Part shown: positions 16,852 to 26,626 of the stretch, piece after piece
Layout of the letters: the number at the start of each line of letters is the position of its first letter
Numbering within the stretch: position 1 is the stretch's first letter
Assembly (NCBI GenBank): GCA_016182965.1
Contig: JACPFM010000014.1
Coordinates: 44,914-108,913, forward strand
Reading direction: 5' to 3'
Origin: Deltaproteobacteria bacterium
GTDB taxonomy: Bacteria; Myxococcota_A; Polyangia; Polyangiales; JADJMO01
DNA: 64,000 nt
Notes under the pieces: model-generated
Databases searched by the model: none
Told to the model about the DNA's origin: nothing
What the model saw: only the letters and a program-made list of their open reading frames with translations
Position numbers and translations under genes: made by a program

Positions 16852-18468
16852 GTGGATCTGCGGTCGAAGCTCGCTCGTCTCGACACCCGCGGGCGCACCG
16901 CGAACGTGGGTTCGGCGGTCCAGGCGGTCGCGCAGCCGGCGCCGCCCACGCCCGCCGCCGGCGTCCAGGTCCCCGCGACGGGCGACGCCGCCGAGCCGCC
17001 GCCGGACAAGCTGTCCGACCTGCGCGCGCGGCTCTCGGAGCTGATCACCCGCTCGCGCGCCAAGCACGGTCGGAAGATCGAGGAGCGTCGCGCCGAGATC
17101 GAAGCGCGTCTCCGCGAGGCGCCGCTCCCGTTCGACGAGCACGACACGGCGCTCGGTCCGCTGCACGTCCGGCGCGTCCACCACCCGTCGAGCCACTGCG
17201 TCGGGCGCGTGCCGATCCGGCTGGCGAGCGAGGCGCACGCCGCGCCGCTCGCGCTGCTCGCGCTCGATCCCTCGCTCGGCGACGCCGATCCGCGCGGCGC
17301 GCTCTACCTCGACACCGAGGCCACCGGCCTCGCGGGAGGCACCGGCACGATCCCCTTCCTCGTCGGCCTCGCGTGGTTCGAGCGAAGCGAAGGCGGCGCC
17401 GACGATCTGGTGGTCGAGCAGCTGCTGCTGCGCCGCCTGGGCGACGAGGCGCCGATGCTCGCGCGCGTCGCCGACCGCATCGCCGCCGCGTCGATGCTCG
17501 TCTCGTTCAACGGCAAGGCGTTCGACATGCCGCTGCTGCGCACGCGCTTCGTGATGAACCGGCTCGCGCCGCCGACCGAGCGACCGCACCTCGATCTGGT
17601 GCACGTCGCGCGCAGGGTGCACCGCGCCGCGCGCGGGAAGGGGGGCGTCGGCGATCCGCGCTCCGGCCCCACCATCGAGCGCTGGACGGAAGAGGAGGAG
17701 CTGAAGCGCGCGACCTCCTGCAAGCTCGTCGCGCTCGAGCGGCAGATCCTCGGGTTCGCGCGCGTCGACGACGTGCCCTCCGCCGAGGTGCCCTCGCGCT
17801 ACTCGCACTTCCTCCGCACCGGCGACGCCGACGCGATCCGCGCCGTGTGCGATCACAACCTGTGGGACGTGGTGTCGATGGCCGCCCTCATCGGCGTCTA
17901 CGCCGACGCGGTCCGCGGCCTCGACGACGACGGCACGCGCGAGCTGCCGCACCTCGGCGGCCGCGATCTCGTGGGCATCGCCAAGACCTTGCGGCGCGCC
18001 GGCGATCTGCCGCGCGCGCGCCGCGCCGCCGACGCGGCGGTCGACGCAGCCCTCGGCGTCGCTCGAGAAGATCCGCGCGACGACGATCGCGCCGAAGACC
18101 GCCGCGCGGACCCGGATCTCGAGCGCATCGCCCGCAAGACCCGCGGCGGCATCGCCAAGGGCGCGCGCGACACCGAGACCGCTCTGCACGACTTCGGCGT
18201 GCTGGCGGCCGCGCACGACGACAAGGAGGCGCGCCTCGAGCTCGCCAAGCTCTACGAGCACCGCGTCCGCGATCCCGAGCGCGCGCTCGAGCACACGGTC
18301 GCCGGAACGGCCGAGCCCCCAGAAGCGGCCGCCCGCCGGCGTACCCGTTTGGAACGGAAGATCGCCGCTCCAAAGCAGAGCTCGGCCTCACCGGCCGGCA
18401 TGCGACCACGCAAGCGCAAAGCCGAGCAGCAACTGGAGCTTCCCCCGTCGAAACTCCGGCGAAGCTGA
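16852..18468 (+). CDS. YprB-like ribonuclease-H-fold exonuclease
   Basis: 538 residues from a GTG. The nuclease domain spans about 140-350. ALYLDTEATGLAGGTGTIPF carries the first acidic pair (DTE), LVSFNGKAFDMPLLRTRF the central Asp, HLDLVHVARR follows, and CDHNLWDVVSMAALI has the last Asp. These match the predicted 3'-5' exonuclease family of Bacillus YprB. A basic, low-complexity N-terminal stretch precedes it. The C-terminal about 150 residues are helical and TPR-like (LPRARRAADAAVDAALG, ARLELAKLYEHRVRDPERAL). It is followed by yajQ after 54 bp. Confidence 0.8.
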   Translation: MDLRSKLARLDTRGRTANVGSAVQAVAQPAPPTPAAGVQVPATGDAAEPPPDKLSDLRARLSELITRSRAKHGRKIEERRAEIEARLREAPLPFDEHDTALGPLHVRRVHHPSSHCVGRVPIRLASEAHAAPLALLALDPSLGDADPRGALYLDTEATGLAGGTGTIPFLVGLAWFERSEGGADDLVVEQLLLRRLGDEAPMLARVADRIAAASMLVSFNGKAFDMPLLRTRFVMNRLAPPTERPHLDLVHVARRVHRAARGKGGVGDPRSGPTIERWTEEEELKRATSCKLVALERQILGFARVDDVPSAEVPSRYSHFLRTGDADAIRAVCDHNLWDVVSMAALIGVYADAVRGLDDDGTRELPHLGGRDLVGIAKTLRRAGDLPRARRAADAAVDAALGVAREDPRDDDRAEDRRADPDLERIARKTRGGIAKGARDTETALHDFGVLAAAHDDKEARLELAKLYEHRVRDPERALEHTVAGTAEPPEAAARRRTRLERKIAAPKQSSASPAGMRPRKRKAEQQLELPPSKLRRS

Positions 18469-18522
18469 ACTAGCCTCTCCCAGCGGCGCGCACGCGCCGA
18501 GGGTTCCAACGGGAGGTCGCGC

Positions 18523-19011
18523 TTGCCGTCGTTCGACGTCGTTTCCAAGGTGCAGTGGAACGAGATCGACAACGCGCTCGGTCAGGCCCAGAAGGAGCTC
18601 GCGCAGCGTTTCGACTTCCAGGGGACCGACGCCAGGGTCGAGAAGCAGCTGCCCGAGGGGCTCCTCGTCACCGCGAGCACCGAGGACCGCGTCCGCGCCG
18701 CGATCAAGGTCCTCGAGGACAAACTGGTCAAGCGAAAGGTCTCGCTGAAGCACATCGAGGTCGGCGATCCGTCGTCCGGACCGAAGGGCTCGTCGAAGGT
18801 CCTCGTGAAGGTCAAAGAGGGCATCGAGACCGAGAAGGCCCGCGAGATCGTCAAGCTGCTCAAGGAATCCAAGCTGAAGGTGCAGGCCGCGATCCAGGAG
18901 CAGCAGGTCCGCGTGACCGGCAAGAACAAGGACGATCTGCAGGCGACGATCAAGCTGCTGCGCGGCCAGGATCTCGGCATCGAGCTGCAGTTCGTCAATT
19001 TCCGCGATTGA
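18523..19011 (+). CDS. yajQ: YajQ family nucleotide-binding protein
   Basis: 162 residues, the usual length. The TTG start at 18523 is decided by the ribosome-binding site GGGAGG at 18511 and by the family N-terminus PSFDVVSKVQWNEIDNAL. Two RRM-like halves: AQRFDFQGTDARVE in the first, IVKLLKESKLKVQAAIQ and VRVTGKNKDDLQ in the second, ending GIELQFVNFRD. Homologues bind cyclic di-GMP and interact with transcription regulators. It is followed by glmM after 18 bp, probably an operon with the exonuclease upstream. Confidence 0.93.
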   Translation: MPSFDVVSKVQWNEIDNALGQAQKELAQRFDFQGTDARVEKQLPEGLLVTASTEDRVRAAIKVLEDKLVKRKVSLKHIEVGDPSSGPKGSSKVLVKVKEGIETEKAREIVKLLKESKLKVQAAIQEQQVRVTGKNKDDLQATIKLLRGQDLGIELQFVNFRD

Positions 19012-19029
19012 TCCGTCTTCGAGGTCCTT

Positions 19030-20463
<1,434 letters not shown>

Positions 20464-20527
20464 CGCACCTCGGCCCCTGGGGGCAGGGCGGGATCTGGCG
20501 CGACGCGTGCTAACGTCTTCGGAGACG

Positions 20528-21346
20528 ATGCGTCGCCTCTTGGGAATGCTGCTGCTCGCCGTGGTCGCCGGCGTCTCCACGTCGACGGTCGACGTCCGCG
20601 AGGCGTCCGCCCAGAAGATCTCCGCCCCGGGGTGGCTCGGCATCGCGATGGAGAAGTCCAAGGGACCGCCCGGCGTGCTGGTCACCCACGTCATCAAGGG
20701 CTCTCCCGCGATGAAGACGGGTCTCCTCGAGGGCGATCGCATCGTCCGCGTCGACGGCGCGCCGGTGGCGAATCCGTCCGAGGTCAGCGCGAAGGTCGCC
20801 GGCAAGGGTCCAGGCAAGTCGCTGGCCGTGCAGCTGATGCGCACGAGCAAGCTGGTCGAGGTGTCGGTGACGCTCGCCACGCGGCCGAGCAACGATCAGC
20901 TGTTCCGCATGGAGCTGGTGGGCGAGAAGCTCCCGAGCCTCCCCGCGCTGAAGCTCGCCGCCGGTCCGGGACCGGTCGGCTACCCCGCGCTCGCCGGACG
21001 GGTCGTGCTGCTCGATCTCTTCGCCACCTGGTGCGGTCCGTGTCTGCAGCTCGGCCCCTACTACAACTCCTTCGAGAGCAAATACGGCGCGCAGGGGCTG
21101 ACGGTCCTCGCCGTCTCGTCGGAGGACAGCGCGATCCTCGCGGGCTGGAGCGCGAAGAACGGCGTCGGCTACAGCGTGGCGAGCGATCCGTCCGACACGC
21201 TCGGCGGCCGGCTCGCGGCGCCGGCGATCCCGGCCTCGGTGCTCGTCGACAAGCACGGCGTCGTGCGCGAGGTGTCGCTCGGGTTCGAGCTCAGTCAGGT
21301 CAAGCGGACCGAGCAGCTGATCCAGGTCCTGCTCAAGGAACCGTGA
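20528..21346 (+). CDS. Secreted PDZ-thioredoxin fusion (TlpA/ResA-like)
   Basis: 272 residues from the ATG at 20528. Signal peptide MRRLLGMLLLAVVAGVSTST, cut near EASA-Q. Residues about 32-120 form a PDZ domain (GWLGIAMEK, VTHVIKGSPAMKTGLLEGDR, IVRVDGAPV). Residues about 135-270 form a thioredoxin-like domain with the redox motif FATWCGPC (Cys 169/172) and the cis-Pro segment APAIPASVLVDKHG. I infer a periplasmic thiol-disulphide reductase directed to substrates by its PDZ part. It lies 64 bp after glmM and is convergent with the next gene. Confidence 0.82.
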   Translation: MRRLLGMLLLAVVAGVSTSTVDVREASAQKISAPGWLGIAMEKSKGPPGVLVTHVIKGSPAMKTGLLEGDRIVRVDGAPVANPSEVSAKVAGKGPGKSLAVQLMRTSKLVEVSVTLATRPSNDQLFRMELVGEKLPSLPALKLAAGPGPVGYPALAGRVVLLDLFATWCGPCLQLGPYYNSFESKYGAQGLTVLAVSSEDSAILAGWSAKNGVGYSVASDPSDTLGGRLAAPAIPASVLVDKHGVVREVSLGFELSQVKRTEQLIQVLLKEP

Positions 21347-21400
21347 ACGGAGCCTCACGCGTGACCGTGGCCGCGCGTTCGCGCCGCCGCCGCGCCGGCG

Positions 21401-22606
21401 TCAACGTTTGACGCAGCGGAAGCCGATCGCCGACGTCTTGTCGGTGAGCGGTCGGAAGTCACGCGCCTGCGCGCGCAGCGACCGCGGCTGGGTGTCGTTC
21501 CACGCGCCGCCGCGCACGCCGCGCTTGGCGATCTCGGCCACGAACAGCACCGGATCGGCGCTCGGCGTCGTGGGATAGCAGTTCCCCGGGCAGCTGAGCG
21601 CGCCGGGCGGCGGCACGTCGATCACCCACTCGGCGAGCGAGCCGGCGAGATCCCACGCGCCGTCGCGCGACATGCGATCGGGCGAGCTGGTCGGCGCGAC
21701 GGGCGGACCGCACTCGCTGCCGCCGGCGGCGCTGTTCGCGCGCGAACAAGGGAGCATCGCCGCGGTCGGGGCGTCGTTGCGCGAGCCCGGCGCGGAGAAC
21801 GGGAACAGCCGCCCCTCGCGCCCGCTCGCCGCAGCTTCCCATTCGGCCTCGGTCGGCAGGCGACCGCCGGAAATCGTCGACGCGCAGAAGGCGAGGGCGG
21901 TCGGCCAGTCGACGAAGTTGATCGGGAGCGCGTCGTTGTCGGGGACGTCGGCGCCGAGCCAGGTGGCCGCGTTGGCGTCGTCGCGCACGACGGGCTCCGT
22001 CGGCGTCCACGACTCCTGCCACGTGACCGTGATGCCGTCGCCGGCGGTGAAGATGACGTCGCCGGGCTTCGGCGTGACGTGGCCGTTGCGCCACCAATCG
22101 CGGAAGCGCTTCACGGAGACCTCTCGCTCGTCGAGGAAGAACCGCGTCAGCGCGACGGAGTGCTCCGGCTGCTCGACCGCGCAGCCGGCCGGCGGGCACA
22201 CGTTGAGGTTGCTCGCACCGAGGACCGCGACGCCTCCGGGGACGCAGGTCATGCCGGGCGGCGCGGTGACCGTGTCGCACGCGGTGGTGGGCGGACAGCC
22301 GACGCACGCGCCGACGCCGCCTTCGAGCGTGCAGGTCTGGTGGCCGATGGGCCCGACCTCGGCGTCGCCCGCGTCGTCGAGCGGAGCGCCCGAGCACGCG
22401 CAGAGGACCGCCTCGCCGGAGCGCAGGCCGCCGTCGTTGCAGAAGGCCACCGGCACGTCGTACGGCGCGGCGTCTTCGAGCGGCGCGGCCTCGGGCTCCG
22501 CGTCGCCCGCGTCGGTGCCGGCGGTGCGCAGCTGGTAGTCGGGCCAGCCGCAGCAGACGGCGAGCACGGAGACCGCGACGCCGGAGGCGATCGCGAGCTG
22601 CCCCAT
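21401..22606 (-). CDS. Formylglycine-generating-enzyme-like (SUMF1) lipoprotein
   Basis: 401 residues from the ATG at 22606 (MGQLAIASGVAVSVLAVC); this start leaves 19 bp after the upstream gene, whereas the longer frame would overlap it. The lipobox ends LAVCC. A Cys- and Asp/Ala-rich linker leads to a C-terminal FGE-sulphatase domain: FFLDEREVSVKRFRDWWRNG, LPINFVDWPTALAFC, GRLPTEAEWEAAASG, GAWDLAGSLAEWVID, KRGVRGGAWND and SAIGFRCVKR. The paired active-site Cys of true FGE are not evident, so a structural or binding role is as likely as catalysis. Confidence 0.78.
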   Translation of the reverse strand: MGQLAIASGVAVSVLAVCCGWPDYQLRTAGTDAGDAEPEAAPLEDAAPYDVPVAFCNDGGLRSGEAVLCACSGAPLDDAGDAEVGPIGHQTCTLEGGVGACVGCPPTTACDTVTAPPGMTCVPGGVAVLGASNLNVCPPAGCAVEQPEHSVALTRFFLDEREVSVKRFRDWWRNGHVTPKPGDVIFTAGDGITVTWQESWTPTEPVVRDDANAATWLGADVPDNDALPINFVDWPTALAFCASTISGGRLPTEAEWEAAASGREGRLFPFSAPGSRNDAPTAAMLPCSRANSAAGGSECGPPVAPTSSPDRMSRDGAWDLAGSLAEWVIDVPPPGALSCPGNCYPTTPSADPVLFVAEIAKRGVRGGAWNDTQPRSLRAQARDFRPLTDKTSAIGFRCVKR

Positions 22607-22625
22607 CGTTCGTCGGGCGCGCACG

Positions 22626-23669
22626 TCAGAACGCTCCGGACAACGAGAAGCCACCGACGTTCGCGCCGGGCGCCGAGGGCAGGAGCCGCAGCGAGGCGGT
22701 GGGGGTCGCCGTCTTCGACTCCGGCTTCGGCGCGGTCATCCACAGCACGACGCCGGCGCCGACGCCGACCACGCCCACGATCAGGAACACGTTGGTGAGC
22801 GTCGTATAGGTGCGGCCCTGGCTGATCGCGTCTTCCTTGTCGGGCGGACACGACGGCGGATCGCCGCTGCACACGCCGTCGAGATCGCTCTTGATGCTGC
22901 TGCGCTTGAGCGCGAAGAACCCCGCGCCGACGAGCGCCGCCACGCCGATGCCACCGACGACGAGCGCCGGCACCGGGAGCTTCGGCTTCTTCGGCTCCTC
23001 GGTCGGCGGCTTGTCTTCTTCGGGCGGAGGAGGCGCGTCCTCCACGATCGGCGGCACCTTGATGTTCACCGTCTTCGTCTCGCCGACTTCGACCGTGATC
23101 TCCTGCGAGAACGGGTGGCGCTTGTCGGCGGTCGCCTCGATCTTGTGCGTGCCCGGGTTGACGAGCGTCTCTTCGCCGCCCTTCGGATCGATGGGCGACC
23201 CGTCGAGCGTGACCGCGAGGCCGTCGACGTCGGCCGGCACCTTGAACACCAGCTTCGGGATCTTCGGACGGATCGCCGCGGCGTGCTCCGGCGCCTCCTT
23301 CATGACCGCCTCGACCTTCTCGGCCTTGGCGTCGCTCTCGGCGAGCTCGAAGTCGTGGAGCGCCTCGATGAGCAGGCCGAGGTTCTCCTTGCAGAGCGCG
23401 ATGTGGAAGCGCACCGCCGGCGTCATGCGCACCTTGGCGACCTGCTCGAACTTCTCGAGCGCCTTGTCCCACTGCTTCGCCGTTTCGAGATCGATGCCCT
23501 CGAAGAACGCCTTCTTGGCGGCCTCGAGATCTTTCTTCGAAGGGGTGCCGGCCTTCGCCTGCGCCCAAGCCGAAACGGGGAAGGAAGCGGGGATCAGCGC
23601 GCTCGCAAGGACCAGCGCGACGACGGCCCGAGCGCGCGCGCGCGCGCGCGGGAGCATGAGGGAGCCCAT
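22626..23669 (-). CDS. Exported TPR protein with PEGA-like domain and two membrane segments
   Basis: 347 residues. Arg/Ala-rich signal peptide (from RARARARA to SAWAQA). TPR-like helices at about 45-125 (AFFEGIDLETAKQWDKALEK, FHIALCKENLGLLIEALHDF), then a beta-rich PEGA-like part (LVFKVPADVDGLAVTLDGSP). A Pro/Glu/Lys linker and two hydrophobic segments (VPALVVGGIGVAALVGAGFF, NVFLIVGVVGVGAGVVLWMT) flank a Cys pair. It ends GGFSLSGAF. The layout matches the protein at 47236, a paralogue by architecture. It is probably first in an operon with the FGE-like lipoprotein. Confidence 0.72.
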   Translation of the reverse strand: MGSLMLPRARARARAVVALVLASALIPASFPVSAWAQAKAGTPSKKDLEAAKKAFFEGIDLETAKQWDKALEKFEQVAKVRMTPAVRFHIALCKENLGLLIEALHDFELAESDAKAEKVEAVMKEAPEHAAAIRPKIPKLVFKVPADVDGLAVTLDGSPIDPKGGEETLVNPGTHKIEATADKRHPFSQEITVEVGETKTVNIKVPPIVEDAPPPPEEDKPPTEEPKKPKLPVPALVVGGIGVAALVGAGFFALKRSSIKSDLDGVCSGDPPSCPPDKEDAISQGRTYTTLTNVFLIVGVVGVGAGVVLWMTAPKPESKTATPTASLRLLPSAPGANVGGFSLSGAF

Positions 23670-23927
23670 CGCCGACGAGCCTACCAGATCGACGCCGACG
23701 ACGACGAATCCCCAGCCACGGGATCGGCGTCTGGGGACGTCAACGGCGTCCGACTCGACCTCCGCCGTCTTCGGCCGGGCGCCGCTCGCAGCATCCGCTT
23801 CGCGGGTCGGTCGAACCGGCCCCGAGTTCTCCAGGCTTCCTTCGACGCTCGATGTTCGACGTCCGACCGGGCATGCACGGCCGCCGAAGCGGCAATGGCC
23901 GAGAATCGCGAACCCTGACCCGGAGAC

Positions 23928-25643
23928 TCAGAAGCCCGGACCGGAGACCTTCGTGGGCGGCTTGCTCGTCCCCGCCGGCTTGCTCGTCGCCGTCGGCTTG
24001 GCGGTCGGCACCGGCGTCGGGGCCGCGGTCGGCGTCGGCGTCGGAGTCGGGGCGGGGGTCGGCGTCGGCTTCGGGGCCGCGGTCGGAGTCGGGGCGGGCG
24101 TGGGCGTCGGCGCAGGCGCGGCGGCGGTCGTGGTCGCGGTCGCCGTCGGCTTCGGCTCGACCTTCTCGACCTTCTCGACCTTCTCGACCTTCTCGACGAC
24201 CTCTGTGGGCTCCACCTTGTCGGTCTTGTCGGTCTTGTCGGACTTCTTGGGCTTGTCGAGCACCTCGTCGTCGGCCTTCTGTTTGGTGGCCGAGCCCTTC
24301 TCGACTTCGTCGGCGCTCGACGAGCCGCGCAAGCGCACGACCAGGAACACCAGGCTGAAGACGACCAGCGCCGCGGCGGCGATGATCGCGATGACCTTGC
24401 CCTTGCCGTTGTCGACGCGCTTGGCGAACGGGTTGGTGTCGCCGCCGGTCGCGGGCGCGGTCGTCGCAAGCAGCGGCGCGGCGGCCGGCGCGTAGACCTG
24501 CGGCGCCGAGAGGACCTGCGGCGAGGCGGTCGACGACTCGACGAGCGGCTGGGGCGTGACGCTCGCCGGCGCGGGAGCCTGCGGTCGCTGCTGCGGCGGC
24601 GGCGGCCGCTGCTGCTGCTGCTGCGGCCGCTGCTGCTGCGGGGCCTGGAGCCCCGCGGCCGCGACGGTGCTCGTCGCGGTGATGAGCTGGATCAGCTCGT
24701 TGCGATCGCCGCGGGCGATCGTCGGCATGTCGTCGTCGATGTCATCGGACGGCAGCTCGAGCTTCGCGCGCTCGGCGTTGAGCGACAGCAGCGCGGTGTC
24801 GATGCGCGAGAGCAGGGCCTTGGCGCTCTGGATGCGGTCGTTGCGCTCCTTCTTCAAGCAGTCGTCGACGATGTCGGAGACCACCTTCGGGAGGTTCTGG
24901 ACGAAGCGCGTCGCCGACTGGTGCGGCTCCGTCATGATCGCGACCATCAGCGCGTTGTAGTTGGCCGCGTTGAACGGCGCGCGCCCGGTCAGGCACTTGT
25001 ACATCAGGACGCCGACCGACCAGAGGTCGGCGCGCGCGTCGATGTCGGACACGCCGCGCGCCTGCTCGGGGGACATGTACGTCGGCGAGCCGACGACCGT
25101 GCCGGTGTGCGTGGCGTGGTGGTCGACGGCGTCGGGGCCGGTGACCTTCGAGATGCCGAAGTCGAGGATCTTCGGGATGATCTCGAGCGTGACCGGATCG
25201 CGGTGGAGGTAGATGTTCGCCGGCTTGAGGTCGCGGTGGACGATGCTCTTCTGGTGGGCGACGTTCAGCCCCGCGGCGATCGACTTCGCGAGCAGGAGCG
25301 TCTGCACCGGCGCGAGCATGGGGACGCGACGGAGCACCGAGTCGAGCGGCTCGCCGGTGAGCAGCTCGAGCACCAGGAAGGGCGAGCCGTCCTCCGCCTG
25401 ACCGAGGTCGAAGATCTCGGTGATGTTCGGGTGGCGGAGGCGCCCCGAGGCCTTGGCCTCGGTGAAGAATCGCTGGAGCGAGACGGGGTTCGCCGCCGCC
25501 TCGGGCCGCATCATCTTGATGGCGACTTCACGGTCGATGAGCTCGTTGCGCGCAGACCAGACCGTTCCCATGCCGCCTTGCCCCAGTTTCCTGAGGAGGC
25601 GGTATCGGCCGGCAACGATCAGCCCCGGATTGATCTGACCCAC
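23928..25643 (-). CDS. Transmembrane Hanks-type Ser/Thr protein kinase
   Basis: About 571 residues from the GTG at 25643 (start of GQINPGLIVAGRYRLLRKL); the frame stays open upstream to 25826, so the start is uncertain. Kinase domain about 10-275 with all key residues: GQGGMGTV loop, VAIKMM Lys, HRDLKPANIYLH, DFGISK, GSPTYMSPEQARG and DLWSVGVLMY. A Gln/Pro-rich linker, one membrane segment (about 414-436, IAIIAAAALVVFSLVFLVV) and an exported tail follow, the tail with VEK units and Pro-Thr repeats. Substrates are unknown. It is divergent from the GTPase operon by 254 bp. Confidence 0.9.
   Translation of the reverse strand: MGQINPGLIVAGRYRLLRKLGQGGMGTVWSARNELIDREVAIKMMRPEAAANPVSLQRFFTEAKASGRLRHPNITEIFDLGQAEDGSPFLVLELLTGEPLDSVLRRVPMLAPVQTLLLAKSIAAGLNVAHQKSIVHRDLKPANIYLHRDPVTLEIIPKILDFGISKVTGPDAVDHHATHTGTVVGSPTYMSPEQARGVSDIDARADLWSVGVLMYKCLTGRAPFNAANYNALMVAIMTEPHQSATRFVQNLPKVVSDIVDDCLKKERNDRIQSAKALLSRIDTALLSLNAERAKLELPSDDIDDDMPTIARGDRNELIQLITATSTVAAAGLQAPQQQRPQQQQQRPPPPQQRPQAPAPASVTPQPLVESSTASPQVLSAPQVYAPAAAPLLATTAPATGGDTNPFAKRVDNGKGKVIAIIAAAALVVFSLVFLVVRLRGSSSADEVEKGSATKQKADDEVLDKPKKSDKTDKTDKVEPTEVVEKVEKVEKVEKVEPKPTATATTTAAAPAPTPTPAPTPTAAPKPTPTPAPTPTPTPTAAPTPVPTAKPTATSKPAGTSKPPTKVSGPGF
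24164..24202. repeat. 9-nt coding repeat (GTCGAGAAG) in the kinase gene
   Basis: Four tandem units read on the minus strand as VEK VEK VEK VEK. The unit is the family B heptamer GTCGAAG with GA inserted, so the period is 9 and the frame is kept. A second 9-nt tract (GACAAGACC, DKT units) follows at about 24216-24242. Confidence 0.75.
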
Positions 25644-25897
25644 GCGAAGACTTTCGGCTGCGAGCTGCTTCGGATCCCCGTGATCCGTTGCCTGACGTAC
25701 GACATGCAGGCGAGCGTCACCTTGGTGTGACGCTCCCGAGCAGGGGGATTTTGCCACGAATGGCGGTGGAAGCGAAATGTTCCTGTGGGTTCGCAGGCTC
25801 AGCCTCTCGGCGCCTTCGCGGCGCACTGCGGCAATCGAGCGTGCGCGGCCCGAGACCGCCAGTGGCGATGTCGTGGAAGGCGTTCTAGCCTCGCGCG

Positions 25898-26626
25898 GTG
25901 CAACTCGATTTCGTCGCGCGCGAGCTGACGATCAAGCTCGTGTACTACGGGCCGGCGCTCAGCGGGAAGACCTCCAACCTACAGGCGCTCCATCGCCTTA
26001 CATCGGATGCCTCGCGCGGCCGCCTGATGACCCTCGAGACGCGCGACGACCGCACGCTCTTCTTCGATTTGCTGCCGTTGTCGTTCAAGACCGAGGGTGA
26101 GCTGTCGCTGCGCATCAAGCTGTTCACCGTCCCCGGGCAGGTCATCCATTCGTCGACGCGCAGGCTCGTCCTCCAGGGCGCCGACGGGGTCGCCTTCATC
26201 GCCGACTCGCAGCTGAGCGAGACCGAGAACAACCGTGTCTCGTTCCTCGACCTGCGGCAGAACCTCAAGGACAACGGGCTCGACCTCCGCAAGCTGCCGC
26301 TGGTCATCCAGTTCAACAAACGCGATCTGCCGATCATCCGGGCCGACGACGAGATCGCCGAGCTCGCGAAGCACGGACGGGAGCCGGTCTACAAGGCGGT
26401 GGCCACGCGCGGCGAGGGCGTCCTCGAGACGTTCCTCGGCCTCCTGGCCCTCACCTGGCGTCGCCTCGACGACGAGCACGACTTCTCCAACAAGTTCAAG
26501 GTGCGCTCCGACACCTTCGTCGCCGCGCTCGCACGGCAGCTCGGCGTCGAGGGCGATCCGCAGCGCATGATCGACGCGGCGCTCGGCGTCGACCCGCGCT
26601 CGTCGCGCAAGGAGAGCACGTCGTGA
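25898..26626 (+). CDS. MglA-family Ras-like GTPase
   Basis: 242 residues from a GTG. P-loop GPALSGKT at 18-25, LFFDLLPLSFKTEGEL, switch II TVPGQ at 77-81, IADSQ near 101-105 and NKRD at 140-143 are all present. This is the wording of Myxococcus MglA, the polarity switch of gliding motility, and its orphan relatives. The chain is about 45 residues longer than MglA at the C-terminus. No mglB (Roadblock activator) is adjacent. Its stop overlaps the start of the kinase gene (GTGA), so the two are translationally coupled and probably signal together. Confidence 0.88.
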   Translation: MQLDFVARELTIKLVYYGPALSGKTSNLQALHRLTSDASRGRLMTLETRDDRTLFFDLLPLSFKTEGELSLRIKLFTVPGQVIHSSTRRLVLQGADGVAFIADSQLSETENNRVSFLDLRQNLKDNGLDLRKLPLVIQFNKRDLPIIRADDEIAELAKHGREPVYKAVATRGEGVLETFLGLLALTWRRLDDEHDFSNKFKVRSDTFVAALARQLGVEGDPQRMIDAALGVDPRSSRKESTS

